From Actinopolymorpha alba DSM 45243 (GTDB lineage: Bacteria > Actinomycetota > Actinomycetes > Propionibacteriales > Actinopolymorphaceae): DNA of 64,000 nt. Where the stretch lies: assembly GCF_000373925.1 (NCBI RefSeq), contig NZ_KB892707.1, positions 310,001 through 374,000 of the forward strand, written 5' to 3'. Below are positions 58,700 to 64,000 of the stretch, one piece after another. Positions within the stretch are counted from its first letter, which is position 1; the number at the start of each line of letters is the position of its first letter. The notes under the pieces were generated by a model, which was not told the origin of the DNA, ran no database searches, and worked only from the letters and a program-made list of their open reading frames with translations. Both the position numbers and the translations under genes were made by a program.

Positions 58700-60897
58700 C
58701 GGCCAGCCGCCCACCGCGTCCGGGCGACCCCGCTGGAGGAGGCGCCCGGCAGCCGCGTGCCCACGGGACGACTGGACAGCCACGAAAGGCCGCGACACCG
58801 AAGCGGACCGGCCAGGGCGGCCAGGCCGGCAGGACCAAGTCGAGCAAGGGGAACGATCCGGGCAAGCGGCGCACGCCGGTCGAGCCCGGTAAACCCGCCC
58901 GGTCCAGCACCGCGGGCCGGTCCGGAAACTCCGGCCGTTCCAGCAGCAGCCGGACCGGACAGCCCCGGCGGTCGGCGGAGGAGGGACGCTCAACCCCGCG
59001 CCGGAGCCAGGCGACCCGGAAGGGGCGCGAGGCCGTCGACAGCCGGCCACGCCGTTCGGCCAGCCAGTCAGGTAAGCGGCCGACGCGGCCGGTCAGACCA
59101 TCGCGACCACCCAAAGCACGCAAGCCCCCCAAGCCGCCACGTCAGCGCCGCGGTCTCCGGCTGGGTACGTCGACGCGCCGACTCCGGGTGGGCTTCCTCG
59201 CCGTGGCCTTCGTGATGTCGGTGTTCGCCGGGCGGCTCCTGCAGCTGCAGGGCGTCGACGCGGCGGCGTACGCGGAGGCGGCCGTGAAGGAGCGCCTCCA
59301 GTCGGTGACGCTGCGCGCGACCCGGGGCGAGATCACCGACGTCAACGGCGTACCCCTCGCGGCGACGGTCGACACCGTCGCCGTCACCGCCGACCCGACG
59401 CTGACCAGGAACAACGCCAGTCAGGTTGCCGAGGTCCTCGCACCCATCCTGGACGTCCCGACCGACGACCTGGCGACGAAGCTGCGCAAGCCCAAGAGCC
59501 GGTTCGTCTACCTGGCCCGCAAGGTGCCCGCCGACACCTGGAAGAAGGCCAAGGACGCGCTGGACGCGGAGGGCCTGCGCGGCGGTGTCTTCGGACATGA
59601 GCCCGACCCTCTCCGCACGTACCCGTCCGGACCGGTCGCGGCGAACGTCGTCGGGTTCGTCGGCGGCGAGGGCAAGGGCCTGGCCGGGATGGAGTACGCG
59701 CTCGACACCGAGTTGCACGGCAAAGACGGCAAGATGGTCTACGAGCGGGGCACCGGCGGCCAGCAGATCCCGCTTGCGAAGAGTGCGGAAGAGGCGCCGG
59801 TGCCTGGTGCCAACGTCCGGTTGACGATCGACCGGGACGTGCAGTGGCAGGCCCAGCAGGCGATCGCCGAGCAGGTACGCCGTACCAAATCCCGCAGTGG
59901 CGACGTCGTGGTGTACGACGTCCAGAACGGCGAGATCGTCGCCTTGGCGACCGCGCCGACGTACAACCCCAACAACCCCGGCAAGTCACCGGGAGCCAAC
60001 CGGGTCAACCGCCCGCTGCAGGAGGTCTACGAGCCCGGCAGCGTGGCGAAGGTCCTCACCGCGGCCGCGCTGATCGACGGCGGCTACGTCACGCCCGACA
60101 CGAAGATCCGGGTGCCCGGGAGCCTCGTCCGCGACGGCAACCGGATCGGCGACTGGTGGGGGCACGGCACCATCAACCTGACCTTCGCCGGCGCCCTGTC
60201 GAAGTCGAGCAATATCGGGACCGTCCTCGCGGCCGAGCGGATGCCGAAGGCGCAGCAGGACAGCTACCTGCGGAAGTTCGGTCTCGGCCAGCGCACCGGC
60301 ATCGATCTCCCCGCTGAGGGCAAGGGCTCCCTCGCCGACGGGAAGGACTGGAGCGACCTGACGCGGGCAACCATCTCGTTCGGGCAGGGCATGTCCGTGA
60401 ACGCCGTCCAGATGGCCGCGGCCGTCGGCGCGGTCGCCAACGGTGGGGTCCGGGTGGAACCGCGGATCGTCAAAGGCTTTGTGGACGACAAGGGTCGGTT
60501 GTCGCCCGCACCGGAGCCGAAGAAGACCCGGGTGGTGAGCGCCGAGGCGGCGGCCACCGTGTCCCGGATTATGGAGCAGGTGGTCCAGGGTGAGGAAGCA
60601 CTGGCGAAGAAGGCCGCGATTCCCGGCTACCGCGTCGCCGGCAAGACCGGCACCGCCCAGCGGGTCGACTCCTCCTGCGGCTGCTACCGCGGCTACACGG
60701 CGTCCTTCGCGGGATTCGCCCCGGCGGACAAGCCGAGGTTCGTGGTGTACGTCGTACTCCAGGATCCCAAGGGTGGCGACAACAGCGGAAGTGGCCTCGC
60801 GGCACCCGTCTTCCGCGACATCATGGCGTTCACGTTGCAGAAGTACGGCGTGCCACCCACGGGCACCAGGTCGCCGGCCCTGCCGCTCACCTGGTAG
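58696..60897 (+). CDS. ftsI: Septal peptidoglycan transpeptidase FtsI (class B PBP) with long basic N-terminus
   Basis: FtsI cross-links septal peptidoglycan. The 733-residue protein has a membrane anchor (VGFLAVAFVMSVFAGRLLQL, about 165-185), the class B dimerisation domain (RGEITDVNGVPLA), and a transpeptidase domain with Ser449-x-x-Lys452 (SVAK), Ser504/505-Asn506 (SSN) and Lys650-Thr-Gly (KTG). Unusual is the ~160-residue cytoplasmic N-terminus, made almost only of Arg, Lys, Pro, Ser, Gly and Thr; most homologues have far less. ATG 58696 overlaps the ftsL stop. The gene is followed by a gap of ~157 bases before murE. Confidence 0.95.
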   Translation: MTASRPPRPGDPAGGGARQPRAHGTTGQPRKAATPKRTGQGGQAGRTKSSKGNDPGKRRTPVEPGKPARSSTAGRSGNSGRSSSSRTGQPRRSAEEGRSTPRRSQATRKGREAVDSRPRRSASQSGKRPTRPVRPSRPPKARKPPKPPRQRRGLRLGTSTRRLRVGFLAVAFVMSVFAGRLLQLQGVDAAAYAEAAVKERLQSVTLRATRGEITDVNGVPLAATVDTVAVTADPTLTRNNASQVAEVLAPILDVPTDDLATKLRKPKSRFVYLARKVPADTWKKAKDALDAEGLRGGVFGHEPDPLRTYPSGPVAANVVGFVGGEGKGLAGMEYALDTELHGKDGKMVYERGTGGQQIPLAKSAEEAPVPGANVRLTIDRDVQWQAQQAIAEQVRRTKSRSGDVVVYDVQNGEIVALATAPTYNPNNPGKSPGANRVNRPLQEVYEPGSVAKVLTAAALIDGGYVTPDTKIRVPGSLVRDGNRIGDWWGHGTINLTFAGALSKSSNIGTVLAAERMPKAQQDSYLRKFGLGQRTGIDLPAEGKGSLADGKDWSDLTRATISFGQGMSVNAVQMAAAVGAVANGGVRVEPRIVKGFVDDKGRLSPAPEPKKTRVVSAEAAATVSRIMEQVVQGEEALAKKAAIPGYRVAGKTGTAQRVDSSCGCYRGYTASFAGFAPADKPRFVVYVVLQDPKGGDNSGSGLAAPVFRDIMAFTLQKYGVPPTGTRSPALPLTW

Positions 60898-60974
60898 GCC
60901 GGGCGCAGGCGGTCTCTCTGCGTGACCGCGGTACTCTCACGCCCCGGACCGACGGTTGGGAAAGCCCACCACAA

Positions 60975-60995
60975 GGGCCGCTCGGCGAGCGGCCC
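60975..60995 (+). promoter_or_regulatory. Stem-loop in murE leader
   Basis: GGGCCGCTC-GGC-GAGCGGCCC forms a perfect 9-bp stem with a 3-base loop in the ftsI-murE gap. A TACTCT box at 60932-60937 could start a murE-specific transcript that carries it. An attenuator or stability element is possible. Confidence 0.5.
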
Positions 60996-61054
60996 TGGCT
61001 CATCAGGAGAACCCCCCGCTCCTGCACGTACGACACATCGAGGGAGGAGACGCC

Positions 61055-62632
61055 GTGGCCGTCCCCGTCGCTCGATCGACGACCCCTCGGCCGACCAACC
61101 CTCCCAGGCGCCGGTTGGCCGACGCGGTGACGGTCGTGAAGGCCCAGCCGGTCGATGATCCTGGCGACGTCGTGGTCACCGGCGTGGCGCAGGACTCGCG
61201 CCGGGTGGTGCCGGGTGATCTGTATGTCGCGCGTCCGGGTGGTTTCGCCCACGGTGCGGCCTATGCCCAGACCGCGGCACGTGCCGGCGCAGTCGCGGCC
61301 CTGACCGACCCCGCCGGGGTGGCGCCGTGCCAGGCGGCCGGGCTCCCGACCCTTGTCGTACCCAATCCGCAGGCCGTCCTCGGCGACGTCTCGGCCTGGG
61401 TCTACGGCTACCCCTCCCGAGATCTGCTGATGCTCGGCGTCACGGGGACCAACGGCAAGACGACGACCGCCTACCTCCTCGACGCCGCCCTGCGGCGGGC
61501 GGGTCACCGGAGTGGGCTGGTCGGGACCGTCGAGACCCGGATCGCCGACGAGACGATCCCGAGTTCGCGTACGACACCGGAGGCGCCCGACCTTCAGGCG
61601 CTCTTCGCTGTGATGCGTGAGCGCGGCGTGACCGCGGTGGCGATGGAGGTCTCGAGCCATGCGTTGTCGCTCGGCCGGGTGGACGGCACGGTCTACGACG
61701 TCGCGGGGTTCACCAACTTCTCCCAGGACCACCTGGAACTGCACGGCACCATCGAGGCCTACTTCGCGGCCAAAGCGGCGCTCTTCACCCCTGCTCGCGC
61801 CCGGCTCGGCGTCGTGAACGTCGACGACCCCGCCGGCAGGCGGCTCGCCGGGTCCGCCGACCTCGACCTGATCACCGTTTCTCCGTCCGGCCGGGAGGCC
61901 GCTGACTGGTCAGCCACGGGCGCGGGCCCGACGCCCGGCGGGGGCATGGCGTTCGACGCGCGCGGGCCAGGCGGGCTCGCTCTGCGGATCAGTCTCGGCC
62001 TACCCGGTGACTTCAACGTCGACAACGCCCTGCTGGCCGCCGCGATGCTCCACGCGGTGGGGATCGACGGCGACGCGATCGTCGAGGGGTTCGCGGGCGC
62101 GCAGGTGCCGGGGCGGATGGAACGCTTCGAGTCGGCGCGGGGCTTCACCGCGATCGTCGACTACGCCCACACCCCGGACGCTATCGACCGGGCGCTCCGC
62201 GCGGTCCGGGGGTGGACGAAGGGGCGGGTGATCGCCGTGGTGGGGTGCGGGGGAGACCGCGACCACGGCAAGCGTCCCCTGATGGGGCAGGCCGCGGTAC
62301 GCAACGCCGACCTCGCGATCATCACCGACGACAACCCGCGCTCGGAGGATCCGGCCGCGATCCGAGCCGCCGCACTGGAGGGAGCGCGTGCCCTTCCGGC
62401 CGCTGACCGTGGCGAGGTCACCGAGGTCGGTGACCGGCGGGAGGCGATCCGGTGCGCCTTGGATGCCGCCCGACCCGGCGACACCGTGCTCGTGCTCGGC
62501 AAGGGACACGAGCAGGGCCAGGAGGTCGCCGGCGTGGTTCACCCCTTCGACGACAGGGTCGTCGTTCAGGAGGTTCTTCAGGAGATGTCCGACACGATCG
62601 AGACCGTCGAGCAGAAGGGCGCCGACCGGTGA
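61055..62632 (+). CDS. murE: UDP-MurNAc-L-Ala-D-Glu:2,6-diaminopimelate ligase
   Basis: MurE adds the third residue of the peptidoglycan stem peptide. The 525-residue product has the ATP motif GTNGKTTT (131-138), VAMEVSSHALSLGRV, FTNFSQDHLELHGT (central domain) and, in the C-terminal domain, the diaminopimelate-specific DNPR (426-429, in TDDNPRSEDP). GTG 61055 is chosen for GGGAGGAG (61042-61049); an earlier in-frame TTG lacks support. Its stop overlaps murF (GTGA). The DNPR motif predicts a DAP-type wall (meso or LL isomer cannot be told). Confidence 0.95.
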   Translation: MAVPVARSTTPRPTNPPRRRLADAVTVVKAQPVDDPGDVVVTGVAQDSRRVVPGDLYVARPGGFAHGAAYAQTAARAGAVAALTDPAGVAPCQAAGLPTLVVPNPQAVLGDVSAWVYGYPSRDLLMLGVTGTNGKTTTAYLLDAALRRAGHRSGLVGTVETRIADETIPSSRTTPEAPDLQALFAVMRERGVTAVAMEVSSHALSLGRVDGTVYDVAGFTNFSQDHLELHGTIEAYFAAKAALFTPARARLGVVNVDDPAGRRLAGSADLDLITVSPSGREAADWSATGAGPTPGGGMAFDARGPGGLALRISLGLPGDFNVDNALLAAAMLHAVGIDGDAIVEGFAGAQVPGRMERFESARGFTAIVDYAHTPDAIDRALRAVRGWTKGRVIAVVGCGGDRDHGKRPLMGQAAVRNADLAIITDDNPRSEDPAAIRAAALEGARALPAADRGEVTEVGDRREAIRCALDAARPGDTVLVLGKGHEQGQEVAGVVHPFDDRVVVQEVLQEMSDTIETVEQKGADR

Positions 62633-64000
62633 TTCGCATGACGCTCGCCGAGATCGCCGAGGCGGTCGGCGGCGAGCTTCACGGCGCGGACCCTGAGGCC
62701 GTGGTCAGCGGGCCCGTGGTCGCCGACTCCCGCAGAGCCGAGCCGGGCGGTCTGTTCGTCGCTGACGGCCCCGGTCACGGCTTCGCGGCGGACGCGGTCC
62801 GTCTCGGAGCGGTGGCGGTTCTTGGCAGCCGCCCACTCCCGGGTGTGCCCTCGATCGCGGCGCCCGCGGCGCCCGGGCACGAGGTCGACGCCTCCGTGGT
62901 CGCGGTGGGCCGGCTGGCCCAGCAGGTTGTCGACCGGCTCGTCGACACCACCGTGGTCGCCGTCACCGGGTCGTCGGGCAAGACGAGCACCAAGGACCTC
63001 CTGGCACAGGTCCTCGCGGGCGCCGGACCGACGGTCGCGCCGGAGGCGTCGCTCAACGACGAACTCGGGATGCCCCTCACCGTCCTGCGGGCCGAGGAGT
63101 CGACGCAGTTCCTGGTGCTCGAGATGGGCGCGAAGGGCGTCGGACACATCCGGTACCTCACCGGGATCGCGCCGCCCGACATCTCGGTCGTTCTCAACGT
63201 CGGGCTGGCCCACGCCGGCAAGTTCGGTAGCCGGGAGGCGACCGCGGCCGCGAAGGGCGAGCTGGTCGAGGCCCTGCTCGACGACGGGCTCGCGATCCTG
63301 AACGCCGACGACGAGCTGGTCCGCGCGATGGCGGGTCGCACCTCCGCGCCGGCCGTGCTGGTCGGCGAGTCGGCCGACGCCGCGGTCCGGGCTGAGAAGG
63401 TCCACCTCGACGAGGCCGGGCGGGCGGTGTTCGTCCTGGTCACGCCGCACGGCGCCACCGACGTACGCCTCAACCTCGTCGGCCGGCACCACGTCGGCAA
63501 CGCGCTCTCGGCTGCCGCTGTCGGTCTGGCCGTGGGGATGGACCTGTCGACCGTGGCGGAGCGGCTCTCCGGAGCGGTGCCGCGGTCTCGCTGGCGGATG
63601 GAGGTCAGCGAGCGCGACGATGGCGTCACGATCGTCAACGACGCCTACAACGCCAACCCCGACTCGATGCGCGCGGCCCTCCAGGCGCTGCCGGCCATCG
63701 CCCGTGGGCGCCGGTCGTGGGCTGTGCTGGGGGAGATGCTCGAGTTGGGGGATGCCTCGGACAAGGAGCACGAGGCGATCGGCAGACTGGTGGCGCAGCT
63801 GGGCGTGTCCCGGCTGGTGGTGGTAGGTGAAGGCGCCCGCGCGATCGAGCGCGGTGCGCGGTCCGAACGACAGTGGGGAGAGGAGTCGGTCTTCGTGCCG
63901 GACGCCGAGCAAGCGTTCGAACTCCTGCGTAAGGAGCTTCGACCCGGCGACGTCGTACTCGTGAAGTCGTCCCGTGACGCGGGGCTCCGCCATCTTGGCG
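62629..64000 (+). CDS. murF: UDP-MurNAc-tripeptide:D-alanyl-D-alanine ligase, C-terminus outside window
   Basis: MurF joins D-Ala-D-Ala to the stem peptide. The frame is open to the end of the window, giving about 457 residues; only a short C-terminal part is missing. The ATP site is VTGSSGKTSTKD (about 112-123), followed by EASLNDELGMPLT, VLEMGAKGVGHI and, in the C-terminal region, IVNDAYNANPDSM (Asn337 area). GTG 62629 overlaps the murE stop; ATG 62638 is an alternative start. It continues the dcw cluster. Confidence 0.94.
   Translation, partial: MIRMTLAEIAEAVGGELHGADPEAVVSGPVVADSRRAEPGGLFVADGPGHGFAADAVRLGAVAVLGSRPLPGVPSIAAPAAPGHEVDASVVAVGRLAQQVVDRLVDTTVVAVTGSSGKTSTKDLLAQVLAGAGPTVAPEASLNDELGMPLTVLRAEESTQFLVLEMGAKGVGHIRYLTGIAPPDISVVLNVGLAHAGKFGSREATAAAKGELVEALLDDGLAILNADDELVRAMAGRTSAPAVLVGESADAAVRAEKVHLDEAGRAVFVLVTPHGATDVRLNLVGRHHVGNALSAAAVGLAVGMDLSTVAERLSGAVPRSRWRMEVSERDDGVTIVNDAYNANPDSMRAALQALPAIARGRRSWAVLGEMLELGDASDKEHEAIGRLVAQLGVSRLVVVGEGARAIERGARSERQWGEESVFVPDAEQAFELLRKELRPGDVVLVKSSRDAGLRHLG

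Noticed and set aside
62578-63993. A 471-codon minus-strand frame opposite murF
   Set aside because: MurF motifs are complete on the plus strand; the minus frame is a shadow.

Overview
The window comes from a high-GC, Gram-positive actinomycete chromosome. Supporting signs are strong G/C at third codon positions, many GTG and some TTG starts, GTGA/ATGA gene overlaps, several genes whose start codon lies about 6-9 nt after a TAnnnT -10 box (leaderless transcription), and actinobacterial marker genes: a MacS-type kinase, class II DAHP synthase, a PASTA kinase with an Rv2175c-like protein, DUF3040, an SAV_6107-type HEPN protein and an actinobacterial dcw cluster. From 18.6 to 64 kb the gene order resembles the conserved backbone of Streptomyces and relatives (plsC - macSR - pfk - aroH ... 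pkn ... metF ... moxR/DUF58/transglutaminase - mraZ - rsmH - ftsL - ftsI - murE - murF). The species cannot be fixed from sequence alone; an Actinopolymorpha/Kribbella-like lineage is only a guess.

Regions. (1) 1-9.3 kb: a myo-inositol catabolic operon on the + strand (iolB 3' part, iolD, methylmalonate-semialdehyde dehydrogenase, a three-gene sugar ABC importer, iolE-like, iolG-like). It carries two copies of one hairpin repeat flanking the transporter genes. (2) 9.4-17.6 kb: accessory genes: SRPBCC proteins, a nucleotidyltransferase-fold protein, a DUF222/HNH endonuclease broken by three frameshifts, an EEP-family hydrolase, an SDR/cupin-dioxygenase/LysR set, and a membrane protein convergent with LysR. 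(3) 17.6-24.2 kb: lipid and central metabolism with signalling: esterase, TTG-started acyltransferase, MacS/response regulator, phosphofructokinase with pyrophosphate-type residues, class II DAHP synthase. (4) 24.2-36.4 kb: a giant AfsR-type regulator, threonine aldolase, a second, unrelated DAHP synthase, a sulfite-oxidase-like enzyme, a second sugar ABC importer (no ATPase gene), an EamA exporter and endonuclease IV. (5) 36.4-45.6 kb: a PASTA Ser/Thr kinase near its likely partner type (Rv2175c family), a methyltransferase, an FAD reductase, a barstar-like protein, polyprenyl synthase, MTHF reductase, and a phytoene-desaturase-like oxidoreductase. (6) 45.6-50.7 kb: an MFS transporter, a roughly 0.9 kb stretch holding a perfect LexA box at a strong promoter, then a HEPN protein, methyltransferase and DUF3040 protein. 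(7) 50.7-64 kb: a minus-strand transglutaminase/DUF58/MoxR operon diverging from the plus-strand mraZ-led division and cell-wall cluster, which runs off the window inside murF.

No exotic new defence or biosynthetic system was seen. The most useful leads are regulatory or small: the LexA promoter ahead of the HEPN gene, a MraZ-type 10-bp repeat array overlapping the mraZ promoter with an inverted copy facing moxR, two dispersed 75-nt TGATCA inverted repeats of identical 24+27+24 architecture, an 80-aa single-pass membrane protein between mraZ and rsmH, and a 27-codon mini-ORF linking rsmH and ftsL through two ATGA overlaps.
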